DNA from: Anaerosalibacter bizertensis | GTDB taxonomy: Bacteria; Bacillota; Clostridia; Tissierellales; Sporanaerobacteraceae | Direction of reading: 5' to 3' | Length of the DNA: 64,000 nucleotides | Assembly: GCF_009696605.1 (NCBI RefSeq) | Contig: NZ_VULR01000004.1 | Coordinates: 98,491 to 162,490 of the forward strand | Shown here: one piece after another, positions 46,228 through 56,633 of the stretch | How the letters are laid out: every line of letters starts with the position of its first letter | How positions within the stretch are numbered: position 1 is the first letter of the stretch | Made by a program: the position numbers and the translations under genes | The notes under the pieces: generated by a model | What the model was told of the DNA's origin: nothing | The model's input: only the letters and a program-made list of their open reading frames with translations | Database searches by the model: none

Positions 46228-46710
46228 CTAGATATTTTTTATCCCATGCCCTATAGTTTTTACTAATAAAGAACCATCTTCTGCATTTAATTCTATAGTC
46301 CTTCCATAGTTTCCACCAGTATCTTCACTGACGATAGGTATTTTTAATTCCTTTAATTTTTCTTTAGTTGCTATTGTATTCCTTTCTCCGATCTTTAAAA
46401 TATTACTTTTTGAATTAAATGAAAACATTTGAGAACCTCCTGCAATTTTAGCCACTAAAAAAAACCTATCAGCTCCAATTGAAATCATCTTCTCTAGCAA
46501 TAGTTCGATTCCTGTATCGGCAAATTTTGCCTTATTGCTATTGTTTTTTATTTCCTTACTTGAAGGCAACATTATATGTGCTAATCCAGCAACTTTAGAT
46601 CTTTTATCATATAGTGTAATCCCAACACAAGACCCTAAACCTAGTGTAGTTAATATTCCTGGAGCTTTTATAACTTTTAAATCTGCCATACCAACTTTTA
46701 CCACTTCCAT
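46228..46710 (-). CDS. cheD: Chemoreceptor glutamine deamidase CheD
   Basis: The 160-residue enzyme deamidates receptor glutamines and interacts with CheC. GLGSCVGITLYDK contains the catalytic Cys; GLAHIMLPS contains the catalytic His, followed by KFADTGIELLLE. It follows cheC with the next start one base after its stop codon. AGGAG precedes the ATG. Confidence 0.95.
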   Translation of the reverse strand: MEVVKVGMADLKVIKAPGILTTLGLGSCVGITLYDKRSKVAGLAHIMLPSSKEIKNNSNKAKFADTGIELLLEKMISIGADRFFLVAKIAGGSQMFSFNSKSNILKIGERNTIATKEKLKELKIPIVSEDTGGNYGRTIELNAEDGSLLVKTIGHGIKNI

Positions 46711-46711
46711 T

Positions 46712-47317
46712 TCAGCATACTCCTAAACTTTTTAATAGTTTTTTAAATGAATCTATCTCAGGTATCATAAATAAATTTCCAGTTACCTTTTTGTCTCCTT
46801 CTTGAAATTGAGTCTCAATAAAAAGAACATGATCTGCAATATATCCATATTGAATTGCAGGAACACTTAGTATAGCACCAGCCATATCTGTAGCTAAAGA
46901 TGGAACAGATATGGTCAACTTAAGGCCAGTTAAAGCACTTAAAGAGTTTATATATGATGAAGCTAGAATATTACCTATTTCAGATAAAGCTGACATATCC
47001 ATTTCGTCCAATTCCATAGAATTATTCTTCTTATTAAATAAAATATTAGTTAAATTTTTTCCAGACTCTAAACTTAAAACAAACATTATATTTCCTATTA
47101 TTTCTCCACTCATTTCAAAGTAGATACCAACTACAGGGACCTCTTCTCCACCTAGTATTTTAGGAACATCCTTAAAATCTAGTATTTTAACTTGTGGCAC
47201 AGCCATATCTACTTTTTTAGATATCATAGTTGCTAAAGCAGTAGCCGCATTTCCAGAACCAATATTTCCAAGTTCTTTTAAAACATCAATAGTAATATCA
47301 TCTACATCAAATGCCAT
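46712..47317 (-). CDS. cheC: CheY-P phosphatase CheC
   Basis: The 201-residue protein dephosphorylates CheY-P and is part of the Bacillus-type adaptation system together with CheD. Two half-sites, LGNIGSGNAATALATMI near the start and LSEIGNILASSYINSLS at about 105, are the conserved E-x2-N active motifs. It differs from FliY by lacking the SpoA domain. Short spacing to cheW and cheD puts it in the che cluster. Confidence 0.94.
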   Translation of the reverse strand: MAFDVDDITIDVLKELGNIGSGNAATALATMISKKVDMAVPQVKILDFKDVPKILGGEEVPVVGIYFEMSGEIIGNIMFVLSLESGKNLTNILFNKKNNSMELDEMDMSALSEIGNILASSYINSLSALTGLKLTISVPSLATDMAGAILSVPAIQYGYIADHVLFIETQFQEGDKKVTGNLFMIPEIDSFKKLLKSLGVC

Positions 47318-47318
47318 A

Positions 47319-47780
47319 TTAACACCCCGTCTGCTCTATATCCAATAGCTTTTCTAAGTCTAAAATTATTATCAATCTTTTATCGTCTTTACCAATGCCT
47401 TTTATATAGTCATTAAACTTTTTTTCTCCTGTTGCTGATGGCTTGTCTATATTTTCATCATTAATTTCTAAAACTTCTGAAGATGAATCTACTATAAGCC
47501 CTACAACTATATCATTTGAAGATGTAATTATTATTCTTGAATTTTGATCACTAGGTTTAGATTCTAAGTTTAGTTTTTTTCTCAAATCTAAAATAGGTAT
47601 AACTTCTCCTCGTAAATTAATCACTCCAACAACATATTCAGGGGCATTAGGAACACGAGTGCAACTTTGAAATTTTTCAATAGAAAGTACATTATCAATA
47701 TTTAAACCATAGTCTTCATTGTCTAATTTAAATAAAACATATTTATTTTCTAGGTATTTATTTTCAGTTTCTAAAACCAT
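47319..47780 (-). CDS. cheW: Chemotaxis coupling protein CheW
   Basis: The 153-residue adaptor joins receptors to CheA. The fold markers YVLFKLDNEDYGLNIDNVLSIEK, PEYVVGVINLRGEVIPILDLRKKL and IGLIVD-like GLIVDSSSEVLEI are clear. There is one CheW domain and no extra receiver. AAAGGAGGAG precedes the ATG. Confidence 0.96.
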   Translation of the reverse strand: MVLETENKYLENKYVLFKLDNEDYGLNIDNVLSIEKFQSCTRVPNAPEYVVGVINLRGEVIPILDLRKKLNLESKPSDQNSRIIITSSNDIVVGLIVDSSSEVLEINDENIDKPSATGEKKFNDYIKGIGKDDKRLIIILDLEKLLDIEQTGC

Positions 47781-47802
47781 ATAGCTCCTCCTTTCTAAGG
47801 TT

Positions 47803-49791
47803 CTAAAATAATGAATTCACATCTAATATTAAAGAAATTTTTCCATTCCCTAATATAGTAGCTCCTGCCAAATACTTTATATTAGATAAAAATTTCCCTA
47901 AAGGCTTAATTACTATTTCCTGTTGACCTATTAAATCGTCTACAATTAAACCTGCCTGTTTATCACCTTTTCTAACAATTACCACTGTAAGCTCGTCCAT
48001 ATTTTTATCTTCTATTCCGACTAAACTATTCAATCTCACTATAGGCAATGTTTTGTCCCTATATAATATTATCTCTTGTCCTTGAACCTTTCTGATCTTT
48101 TCACTTTCTAAAATAGTTATCTCTGAAATTGAACTTAAAGGTATAGCATATATTTCTTCACCAAGCTTTACTAACAATCCTTGTATTATAGCCAAAGTTA
48201 ATGGTATTCTTATAATAAATCTAGTTCCCTTTCCTTGAGATGTTTCAACTTCTATAGAACCATTTATAGATTCAATCTTACTTTTTACTACATCTAACCC
48301 TACTCCTCTACCCGAAACATCAGATACAATATCAGATGTACTAAATCCAGCTTTAAATAATAATTCAACAGATTCTTCTTTAGTCAAAATCTCTGCATCT
48401 TGCTCAGTTATTATTTCTTTTTCTATAGCTTTTTTCTTTACCTTTTCATGGTCAATACCTGCTCCATCATCTTCTACTTCAATAACTACATTATTTCCAT
48501 CAGGATATGCTTTTAATTTTACAGTTCCCTCTTTATCTTTTCCAAGTTTTATTCTTTCATCAGGATGTTCTATTCCATGGTCTATAGAATTTCTTATAAG
48601 GTGTATCAAGGGATCTCCTATCTCATCAATAACAGTCCTATCAACCTCTGTTTCCTCGCCTGACATTTCTAAATTTATTTCTTTGTCTAACTCCTTAGAT
48701 AAATCTCTAACCATTCTTGGAAATCTATTAAACACTCTTTCAATAGGCACCATCCTAACCTTCATTACTGCATCATGGAGGTTAGTAGTAATCCTTTCCA
48801 AGTACTCTATGGCTTCATTCATATCTTCTTTGCTAGTTGTACCACTCATATCCTCCATTCTAGTTTTTATTATTATCAATTCACTTACTAAATTCATTAG
48901 AGTGTCTAGTCTATCAATATCTACTCTAACCGTTTTGCCAACTCTGTTAGTTTTTGCCATATTATTGGAAGTACTTTTCCTATTTACATTGTTTTTATCA
49001 ATGCTTTTTTTAGATTTTTCTTTTTTATTTACTTGTTTTTTAGTTAAATCCATTTCTACTGGGCCTATATTCACTTCATCTATTTCAGAAATTTTTTCTA
49101 TTTCCTCTTTAATTTCCTCTTTTTTATGATCTGTAACAATAACTAAAGAAAATTCTAAATCAAATTTCTCATCTTCAATGTCTTCAACGCTAGGATATGA
49201 ATATATTATTTCAGAAAAGCTTTCTATAGTATTAAAAATAATAAAAGCTCTAGCAGACTTTAACATACAATCTTCACTTAGCCTTATATATATTTTATAT
49301 GAATCTAAACCTTTCTCCTTAGCTTGTTTAGCTGCATTAATAACATATTCATCATATTTTTCTGTTCCTTTAAACTCATTTTTTTCATTCGATTGTTCTT
49401 TATCACCATTAAGCAAATCTTTTAACTTTCCTATTAACTCTAAATGGTCATTTCCATCTTCTTTTCCATTTTCACTTACATAGTTTGCAGAAAACTCTAA
49501 AGAATCAAGACATTCAAATAATATATCTACAATCTCAGTATTTATTTTAATCTCATCACTTCTAATAGCTTGGAGTACATCCTCCATATCATGGGTCAGA
49601 TTTGCCATATTAGTAAATCCCATAGTACCTGCCATTCCTTTTAAAGTATGAGATATTCTAAAAAGCTCATTTAATAAATCTTTATTATCTGTATCTTTTT
49701 CTAATTCTAATAATATATCATTCATGCTTTCCAAGTGTTCTTTAGATTCTTCTACAAAAATATCTAAATACTGATTAATATCTAAATCCAC
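47803..49791 (-). CDS. cheA: Chemotaxis histidine kinase CheA
   Basis: The 662-residue kinase has P1 (Hpt, His48 in ISHTLKGMAG), P2 (about 165-255), P3 dimerisation helices (VRVDIDRLDTLMNLVSELIIIKTRM), P4 ATPase with HLIRNSIDHGIEHPDER, DDGAGID and GRGVGLDVV, and P5 CheW-like domain (about 520-662). Between P2 and P3 is a Lys/Asn-rich linker. The GTG start with GGGGTG overlapping the cheB end suggests translational coupling. It phosphorylates CheY and CheB. Confidence 0.97.
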   Translation of the reverse strand: MDLDINQYLDIFVEESKEHLESMNDILLELEKDTDNKDLLNELFRISHTLKGMAGTMGFTNMANLTHDMEDVLQAIRSDEIKINTEIVDILFECLDSLEFSANYVSENGKEDGNDHLELIGKLKDLLNGDKEQSNEKNEFKGTEKYDEYVINAAKQAKEKGLDSYKIYIRLSEDCMLKSARAFIIFNTIESFSEIIYSYPSVEDIEDEKFDLEFSLVIVTDHKKEEIKEEIEKISEIDEVNIGPVEMDLTKKQVNKKEKSKKSIDKNNVNRKSTSNNMAKTNRVGKTVRVDIDRLDTLMNLVSELIIIKTRMEDMSGTTSKEDMNEAIEYLERITTNLHDAVMKVRMVPIERVFNRFPRMVRDLSKELDKEINLEMSGEETEVDRTVIDEIGDPLIHLIRNSIDHGIEHPDERIKLGKDKEGTVKLKAYPDGNNVVIEVEDDGAGIDHEKVKKKAIEKEIITEQDAEILTKEESVELLFKAGFSTSDIVSDVSGRGVGLDVVKSKIESINGSIEVETSQGKGTRFIIRIPLTLAIIQGLLVKLGEEIYAIPLSSISEITILESEKIRKVQGQEIILYRDKTLPIVRLNSLVGIEDKNMDELTVVIVRKGDKQAGLIVDDLIGQQEIVIKPLGKFLSNIKYLAGATILGNGKISLILDVNSLF

Positions 49792-49794
49792 ATA

Positions 49795-50847
49795 CTACAC
49801 CCCCACCCATTTAATAATCTCATCTTTAATCTTATCTAATGGCAAAATTAAGTCTATATTTCCTGTATTTATTGCAGACTTAGGCATACCAAATACTACA
49901 CAACTTTCTTCACTCTCGGCAATAGTATGCCCATTACTTTTTTTTAATTGGCTAATTCCTTCTGCTCCATCTGAACCCATTCCAGTCAAAATTATACCTG
50001 TTTTTTTTATTCCATTAAGTTTTGAAACAGATTTTAATAACACATCTGCAGTAGGCCTTAAACCAGAAATAGGAGGACTTTTATCTAATTTAATAAAAAA
50101 ATCCCTTTTATTTTGTTCTACGCTCATATGAAAATCTCCTGGAGCTATATAACAATATCCTCTTTTCAATTTCTCCCCATTTTCACCTTCTTTCACTTTT
50201 ATTTGAGAAATCGAATTTAATCTATTGGCTAATGATCTAGTAAAACCAGCGGGCATATGTTGAACTACTACTATAGAAGCATTGATATTATAAGGTAATT
50301 TAGGAATAATCTCTTGTAATGCTTTAGGTCCTCCTGTAGAAGTACCAATTGCAACAATGCTATCATAGGGTTTATCAGTATAATCTGTCCTTTTTATTGT
50401 ATTCTCTTTGACTTCTTCTATATTCCTATTATATACCCCAACTTTTTTTACTTTTGTTTTAGAAGCCATTTTAACTTTTTCAATTAATTGATTTTTTTCA
50501 TCTTTATTACCAATACTAAAAACATTTCTTGGTTTTGTTATGAAATCAACTGCTCCAATTTCTAAAGCTTTAAGGGTTAAATCAGCACCTTTAACAGTTA
50601 AACTACTGAGCATCACTACAGGTATTTGGTGCTTTTCTACAATGCTTTTTAATGTGGATATACCATCCATGACAGGCATTTCAATGTCTAATGTTATTAA
50701 GTCTGGTTTAAGTCTTGGAATTTTCTCCAATGCCTCTTTACCATCTTTTGCAGTTCCTATAACTTTAATTTCTCTATCTTCTTCTAAAATATCTGTGATT
50801 ATTTTCCTTATGAGAGCTGAGTCATCTACAATTAATACTTTTATCAA
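49795..50847 (-). CDS. cheB: Chemotaxis response regulator / methylesterase CheB
   Basis: The 350-residue protein has an N-terminal receiver (VDDSALIRK, phosphoacceptor Asp54 in LDIEMPVMDG) and a C-terminal methylesterase (AIGTSTGGPKALQEI with the catalytic Ser, VVVQHMPAGFTRSLANRLN with the catalytic His, MGSDGAEG with the Asp). It demethylates and deamidates receptors. No cheR is in the window. The TTG start directly follows the PilZ gene stop. Confidence 0.96.
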   Translation of the reverse strand: MIKVLIVDDSALIRKIITDILEEDREIKVIGTAKDGKEALEKIPRLKPDLITLDIEMPVMDGISTLKSIVEKHQIPVVMLSSLTVKGADLTLKALEIGAVDFITKPRNVFSIGNKDEKNQLIEKVKMASKTKVKKVGVYNRNIEEVKENTIKRTDYTDKPYDSIVAIGTSTGGPKALQEIIPKLPYNINASIVVVQHMPAGFTRSLANRLNSISQIKVKEGENGEKLKRGYCYIAPGDFHMSVEQNKRDFFIKLDKSPPISGLRPTADVLLKSVSKLNGIKKTGIILTGMGSDGAEGISQLKKSNGHTIAESEESCVVFGMPKSAINTGNIDLILPLDKIKDEIIKWVGV

Positions 50848-51516
50848 CTATATCATCCCTTTTTCTCTTAATATCCTCTCTTCTTTGAATATAAACTTAA
50901 CAATACTTTCTCTATTTTCTTTTTCAATGTCTAAAAATTTCACTCCTATTGAATATTCAAAATCTAAGTTATTAGTAAAATCTTCCACTCTAATAACTTC
51001 TGCATCTGTAATAATTAAAATATCATTTAATTTAAAAGAACATTCAATCCTGTCTCCTATAGAGTGCCTAAAATTACACATTAATTTCATCCCATTGCCG
51101 CTAATGTCTTTTGTTAAACATTTTTCTTCAATATTCTTTGTTTTATTACCTACCATAAACTTATAACATTTTTTAACTGGTAAATTTATATTAAATCTAT
51201 AGAAATTTCTTTGTTGTGTCCTTTTAACTTTTCCTATTTTCTCAACGTTTAACGTATATACTCCTTTAGGAGTTCTGCTAACTACCTTAGCTTTAAAGTT
51301 GTATCTTCCTTTGTTTTCTCTTATGTATGCAATTTCAATTACTTCTCCTATATATAATGAAACTATAGCTCCCTTTTGAATGGGACCACTAATCATATAT
51401 TTATTATCACCTAATATATCCAACACCTGGCTAGGATAACTAACTCTTTCATCACCTTGTTTTTTTAATATCTCTATTCTATCACCAACTTCAAAAGATT
51501 CATTGTCTACCTTCAT
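50848..51516 (-). CDS. PilZ-domain flagellar brake protein (YcgR/YpfA-like)
   Basis: The 222-residue protein has a YcgR-type N-terminal domain and a C-terminal PilZ domain. The c-di-GMP-binding RTQQRNFYRF box, with R-x3-R spacing, is near 115-125 and DISGNGMKLMCN is the second motif. Such proteins slow flagellar rotation when c-di-GMP is high. The start overlaps the flhG stop by ATGA, so they are coupled. A location within the flagellar operon fits a motility role. Confidence 0.85.
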   Translation of the reverse strand: MKVDNESFEVGDRIEILKKQGDERVSYPSQVLDILGDNKYMISGPIQKGAIVSLYIGEVIEIAYIRENKGRYNFKAKVVSRTPKGVYTLNVEKIGKVKRTQQRNFYRFNINLPVKKCYKFMVGNKTKNIEEKCLTKDISGNGMKLMCNFRHSIGDRIECSFKLNDILIITDAEVIRVEDFTNNLDFEYSIGVKFLDIEKENRESIVKFIFKEERILREKGMI

Positions 51517-52412
51517 TTATTTAAATCACCTTCTCCTAAGAAAAATTCTTTGAATCTTTGGGAAAAGCTTTTAGTTTTTAAAAACTTAGATTTTTCTGTG
51601 TCAATAAATTTTAAAGCAATATTATTAATTTTTTTAGAAACAGAGCTATTAGGTTTATCTAGTACAAAAGGTCTTTGCTTTTTAACAGCATTTGCAACAA
51701 TGGAACTTTTATTTAAATAGTCTAAAAACTCAACATCCCTATTTAAAAATCTATTAGAAACTCCATTTAATTTATTGTAAACTTCTTCTGCCTCTTTTTT
51801 GCTTCCTGCCATATTTATAACTGTTTTTATATCTCCTATATACCCATAAAGAACTACAGTTTTTAAAAGAGCATATCCATCCATTAAAGATGTAGGATCT
51901 GGAGTAATTAATAAAACTAAATCATCTGCTAATAGTAGGAACTTAATTACATTTTCAGATATCCCCGCACCTGTATCCATTATTATAAAGTCAAAATAGT
52001 TTTCAAGCTTTTCTATTTCATTTATAAATCGATTTAAATTTTCACCATTTAGTAAATGAAATTCTGTAATTCCAGATCCTCCAGATATTATTTTGATTCC
52101 ATCTGGCCCTTCAGTCATTATATCAAAAATACTTTTCCCCTGTAAAAATATATCTGAAATATTATATTCTAAACAAGTTCCAGTAATAAGATCTACATTG
52201 GCTAATCCCAAATCTCCATCCACTATAACCACTTTGTATCCCAATTTTCTTAAAGATATTGCTAAATTTACAGTGAAATTAGTTTTTCCTACTCCACCTT
52301 TTCCACTAGTTACTCCTATAAATTTAGCTTTTCTGGCTTTACTTTCATTTATGTTTTCCTTTTTAGAATATTTTCCCATAATTTTTCTTAGTTTTTCAGC
52401 TTGATCAGCCAT
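51513..52412 (-). CDS. flhG: Flagellar number regulator FlhG (MinD/YlxH-like ATPase)
   Basis: The 299-residue MinD-family ATPase controls flagellar position and number with FlhF. The deviant Walker A is GVTSGKGGVGKTNFTVN, the switch I region is VIVDGDLGLANVDLITG, and FIIMDTGAGIS is the switch II region. The ATG at 52412 follows GAGGAG; the earlier in-frame TTG lies inside that site. It directly follows flhF. Confidence 0.95.
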   Translation of the reverse strand: MADQAEKLRKIMGKYSKKENINESKARKAKFIGVTSGKGGVGKTNFTVNLAISLRKLGYKVVIVDGDLGLANVDLITGTCLEYNISDIFLQGKSIFDIMTEGPDGIKIISGGSGITEFHLLNGENLNRFINEIEKLENYFDFIIMDTGAGISENVIKFLLLADDLVLLITPDPTSLMDGYALLKTVVLYGYIGDIKTVINMAGSKKEAEEVYNKLNGVSNRFLNRDVEFLDYLNKSSIVANAVKKQRPFVLDKPNSSVSKKINNIALKFIDTEKSKFLKTKSFSQRFKEFFLGEGDLNK

Positions 52413-52413
52413 A

Positions 52414-53487
52414 TTAATTCTCCTCAATTAAATGTTCCACTACTTCTCTCACATTTACTTTTTCTATATCATCTGGTACATCCTGTCCTGTAGTAAAATA
52501 TGATAGTGGATTATCTGTATAAAATTTTGCATTTAATATATTTCCATATCCATTTACTTCATCAAGTTTTGTGAATATAATTTTATAATCATCGATAAAT
52601 TTATATTGATTTATAATTGACTTTAATGTAATAAAGTCTGTAGTTGCACTTAAAACTAAAAAGACTTCCTTATTATTTACACTATCTATTAATTTTTTAG
52701 TTTCCTTCATTTGAAACTCATCTTTATGGCTTCTGCCAGCAGTATCAACTAATATAATATCTTTATTCTTAAATTCAGCCACAGCTTTATACATTTCATC
52801 CGATTGATAGACAACTTTCACAGGCAACTCTAATATTTCACTATAAGTTTTTAATTGTTCTACTGCTGCTATTCTATAAGTATCCGTAGTAATAAGACCT
52901 ATATCATAGTTTTTATTAATTATTAACCTTGCTGCTATTTTAGCTAAAGTAGTAGTTTTTCCCACGCCTGTTGGACCTATTAGGAATATAATCTTTGGAA
53001 TATTTTCTATATCTATAGGCTCTACCCTCCCAATTGATTCTTTTAAATTGAATTCAATGATTTTTTTTACTTCTTTCTCAGTTTTTTCTTTAATATTTAT
53101 TTGCTCATCTATTGTTTTTATTATACTAGTAGCAACTTTATAATTCACCCCATTATTTACTAGTATCCTTCTATATTTTTCTAAATTAACATTGAAAGCC
53201 TGTCCAGTATTATTGGATTTAAATGCCATATCCTCTACAAGATTTCTAAGTGCTCTTAACTCACTATTTATACCACTAATACTTTCTTCTCTTTTAATTT
53301 TATTGATTTTTTTGTGAGAATTATCTTTAGCTGCAATAATCTCAACTACAGGTTTTTTAAAAAAACCTAAAAATCCTTTCTGTCTTATTGTTCTAGTATT
53401 CAATATTACAGCCTCAGAACCTAGATCTTTTTTCAATTTGGCCAGAGCATCCTGGGTATCTTCCCCTATATATTTTTTTACTTCCAT
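52414..53487 (-). CDS. flhF: Flagellar SRP-like GTPase FlhF
   Basis: The 357-residue protein has an N-terminal B domain (VKKYIGEDTQDALAKLKKDLGSEAVILNT), an N/helical domain and a G domain with Walker A GPTGVGKTTTLAK, VDTAGRSHKD and TKLDE motifs. It belongs to the SRP GTPase family and sets where flagella assemble; FlhG is its activating partner. It starts right after flhA with no gap. Confidence 0.95.
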   Translation of the reverse strand: MEVKKYIGEDTQDALAKLKKDLGSEAVILNTRTIRQKGFLGFFKKPVVEIIAAKDNSHKKINKIKREESISGINSELRALRNLVEDMAFKSNNTGQAFNVNLEKYRRILVNNGVNYKVATSIIKTIDEQINIKEKTEKEVKKIIEFNLKESIGRVEPIDIENIPKIIFLIGPTGVGKTTTLAKIAARLIINKNYDIGLITTDTYRIAAVEQLKTYSEILELPVKVVYQSDEMYKAVAEFKNKDIILVDTAGRSHKDEFQMKETKKLIDSVNNKEVFLVLSATTDFITLKSIINQYKFIDDYKIIFTKLDEVNGYGNILNAKFYTDNPLSYFTTGQDVPDDIEKVNVREVVEHLIEEN

Positions 53488-55515
53488 CTATAATTTCACC
53501 ATCCCTAAAGATTGAACTTCTATAGAAGGTTCAATTTCATTATACGATAAAACAACTAAATCTCTAGTAATTTGTTCTGTCAATCTTTTAAAGTATAGCC
53601 TTACTATAGGGGCTGTTAATATAATTGGCTGTTCTCCAATAGAAGTCAAGCTTTGAACAGATTTCAAAGTATTATTAAGTATCTTTTGTGCAATATTAGG
53701 TTCTATAGATAGATAAGATCCCGTTTCATTTTTACTTATTGAATTCATAATAAGCTCTTCCACTCCGCTATCAAGGGTTATAACCTTAAGTTGGTTATTT
53801 TCTACATATTTATTTGTTATGTATCCAGACAATTTTTGTCTTACATATTCAGTTAACAAATCTATGTCTTTAGTTATAGAACCATAATCTGCTAATGTCT
53901 CTAAAATTGTCACCATATCTCTAATACTTATTTGTTCTCTGAGTAAATTAGAGAGTACTTTCTGAACATCACCAATAGATAAAATATTAGGAACCAATTC
54001 TTCCACAACTGCTGGATAGTCTTCCTTTACATTATCAATTAATAATTTCACATCTTGTCTACCTATTAATTCGTGGGCTCTTTCTTTAATTATCTCTGTT
54101 AAATGGGTAGCTATAACAGAAGGTGGATCAACAACAGTATATCCTAAAACTTCAGCTTTTTCTCTCTCTTTATCTACGATCCATTTAGCTGGCAAACCAA
54201 AAGCAGGTTCAACCGTATCAATTCCTTCTATTTCATCTTCTACCATTCCAGGATTCATAGCTAGATAATGATCAAATAAAACTTCCCCTTTAGAAACTTC
54301 AACACCCTTTATTTTTATTATATATTCATTTGGATTAAGTTGAATATTATCCCTAAGTCTTACTATAGGAACTACTAATCCTAACTCCATAGCTATCTGT
54401 CTTCTAATCATAACTATTCTATCTAAAAGGTCACCTCCTTGGTTTGCATCTGCAAGAGGTATTAACCCATATCCAAATTCTAATTCTATATCATCCACTC
54501 TCAATAAGGACATAACATTTTCAGGTTTTCTCAGCTCTTCAGCTTCAGTTTCTTCTACTGGCTCCTCTTCTCTAACTTCTTTAATTTCTTTTCTCATAGT
54601 ATATCCTAAAAATACAAACAAAGATGCTAATATTATATATACAATAGTTGGTAAGGGAGTAAATATACCTAAAAGCGCAAGTACACCTGCTATAACAAAC
54701 ATTAATTTTGGATCATTACCAAATAACTGCTTAATTAAATCTTGTCCTAAATTAGATTCAGAAGCCGCCCTAGTAACTACTAATCCTGTTGATGTAGATA
54801 TAAGAAGTGCTGGTATCTGACTTACAAGTCCATCACCTACAGTTAATAATGTATATTTAGATAATGCCTCATTAAAAGGCATTCCCTTTGAAACCATGCC
54901 TATAATAAATCCAGCTCCAATATTAATAAAAGTTATAATCAGCCCTGCAATTGCATCTCCCTTTACAAATTTACTAGAACCATCCATAGCACCATAAAAA
55001 TCTGCATATCTTTGTATATCTTTTCTTCTATCTCTTGCTTCTTCCTCAGTTATAAGTCCAGAATTTAAATCTGCATCAATGGCCATTTGTTTTCCTGGCA
55101 TAGCATCTAATGTAAATCTAGCTGCTACCTCTGATACCCTTTCCGAACCTTTAGTAATAACTACAAACTGAACTATAACTATAATTAAAAACACAATAAA
55201 TCCTACTACTACATCTCCTTGTATAACAAACTGTCCAAAAGCTTCGATTACCCTTCCCGCATCTCCATCTTTTAAAATACTCCTGGTCGTAGAAATATTA
55301 AGAGCTAATCTATAAACTGTAGATATTAGCAATAAAGATGGAAAAACAGAAATTTCCAATACATCTTTTGTATACATGGAGATTAATAACAATAGCAATG
55401 ATAGTGAAATATTTAAACTTAAAAGTATATCTAATATCCATGTAGGAACTGGTATTATAATTATAATAACTATTGCAATTATTCCTATAGCTACAACAAG
55501 ATCACCAAATTTCAT
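53488..55515 (-). CDS. flhA: Flagellar export apparatus protein FlhA
   Basis: The 675-residue export gate protein has about eight membrane helices in the first 310 residues, with the conserved cytoplasmic loop (VSEVAARFTLDAMPGKQMAIDADL) and a cytoplasmic C-terminal domain that binds chaperones and substrates. Full family length. The start ATG has AGGGGGAC upstream. It follows flhB. Confidence 0.97.
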   Translation of the reverse strand: MKFGDLVVAIGIIAIVIIIIIPVPTWILDILLSLNISLSLLLLLISMYTKDVLEISVFPSLLLISTVYRLALNISTTRSILKDGDAGRVIEAFGQFVIQGDVVVGFIVFLIIVIVQFVVITKGSERVSEVAARFTLDAMPGKQMAIDADLNSGLITEEEARDRRKDIQRYADFYGAMDGSSKFVKGDAIAGLIITFINIGAGFIIGMVSKGMPFNEALSKYTLLTVGDGLVSQIPALLISTSTGLVVTRAASESNLGQDLIKQLFGNDPKLMFVIAGVLALLGIFTPLPTIVYIILASLFVFLGYTMRKEIKEVREEEPVEETEAEELRKPENVMSLLRVDDIELEFGYGLIPLADANQGGDLLDRIVMIRRQIAMELGLVVPIVRLRDNIQLNPNEYIIKIKGVEVSKGEVLFDHYLAMNPGMVEDEIEGIDTVEPAFGLPAKWIVDKEREKAEVLGYTVVDPPSVIATHLTEIIKERAHELIGRQDVKLLIDNVKEDYPAVVEELVPNILSIGDVQKVLSNLLREQISIRDMVTILETLADYGSITKDIDLLTEYVRQKLSGYITNKYVENNQLKVITLDSGVEELIMNSISKNETGSYLSIEPNIAQKILNNTLKSVQSLTSIGEQPIILTAPIVRLYFKRLTEQITRDLVVLSYNEIEPSIEVQSLGMVKL

Positions 55516-55528
55516 TCTAATTGTCCCC

Positions 55529-56617
55529 CTAAAACTTATCTTTTAAACTATATACATAGGCTAATACTTCTGCCACTGTTTCATATAACTCTTCAGGTAT
55601 AATATCTCCAACATCTACTGTTTCATAAATAGCTCTAGCTAATGGTTTGTTTTCTACAATAGGAATAGAATTTTCTTTCCCTGTTTTTTTTATATTTTCT
55701 GCTATTATATCTACACCTTTAGCTACTACAATTGGAGCAAAATTTAATTCTTGATCATATTTTAAAGCAACTGCAATATGAGTAGGATTAGTAACAATTA
55801 CATCTGCTTTTGGAACTTCTTGCATCATCCTATTAAAAGCCATTTTTCTTTGTTTCTCTTTAATTTTAGACTTTACCAAGGGATCTCCTTCTGTTTGTTT
55901 AAACTCTTCTTTTAATTCTTCTTTACTCATCATTAGATTTTTTTCATAGTCCCACCATTGATAGAAATAATCTAATGCGGAAACAACCAATAACACTCCT
56001 AAAATTCTTATACCAAATTGAAAAGATAGATTTGAAAAGTTTTTTAATATTTGAATAGGAGCCATACTAGGTAAATTCACTAAAATTCCAATTCTCTTTT
56101 TAATAAAAGAATAGGCTACATATCCTATTAAAAGTATTTTTATTATAGACTTTCCTAACTCAACAAATGCTTTTTTGGAAAAAATTCTTTTAAACCCTTC
56201 AATAGGATTAATCCTACTGAATTTAGGCTCTAAAGGTTTTGTTGTAAATAAAAATCCTACTTGTAAATAATTAATTATTAAACTTGCAAAATAAGTTGTT
56301 ATTAATATAGGAGAAGAAACTTTCAAAAAAACTGCTATTATAGACAAAAACTTAATTCTAATATTGTCCTGGGTAAATATATCGTCTAAATTTTGAAAAG
56401 AAGAAAATAAATATTTCATTAGTTCAATTAAATTTTTTAATATAAATTTACCAAGTATGTTAAAAGCTAGAAAAGAAATAAGTAATATAAACACAGAACT
56501 TATTTCTTTACTTTGAAATACTTGTCCTTCTTCTCTAGCTTCTCTACGTTTTTTAGGCGTAGCTTTTTCAGTTTTTTCTCCTTCTGCAAAAAGTTGTAAC
56601 TGTATTTTAAACTCCAT
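55529..56617 (-). CDS. flhB: Flagellar export apparatus protein FlhB
   Basis: The 362-residue protein has an N-terminal EKTEKATPKKRREAREEGQV, four membrane helices and the cytoplasmic domain with the autocleavage site NPTH (VTNPTHIAVALKY), which switches export specificity from hook to filament. The ATG at 56617 is used; one three codons earlier overlaps the ribosome binding site. It is not fused to fliR as in some clostridia. Confidence 0.96.
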   Translation of the reverse strand: MEFKIQLQLFAEGEKTEKATPKKRREAREEGQVFQSKEISSVFILLISFLAFNILGKFILKNLIELMKYLFSSFQNLDDIFTQDNIRIKFLSIIAVFLKVSSPILITTYFASLIINYLQVGFLFTTKPLEPKFSRINPIEGFKRIFSKKAFVELGKSIIKILLIGYVAYSFIKKRIGILVNLPSMAPIQILKNFSNLSFQFGIRILGVLLVVSALDYFYQWWDYEKNLMMSKEELKEEFKQTEGDPLVKSKIKEKQRKMAFNRMMQEVPKADVIVTNPTHIAVALKYDQELNFAPIVVAKGVDIIAENIKKTGKENSIPIVENKPLARAIYETVDVGDIIPEELYETVAEVLAYVYSLKDKF

Positions 56618-56633
56618 ATAGATCATTCCTTAA

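Noticed and set aside
50540..51166. 208-residue open frame on the plus strand
   Set aside because: It is antisense to cheB and the PilZ gene, has no family features, and the minus-strand genes are certain.
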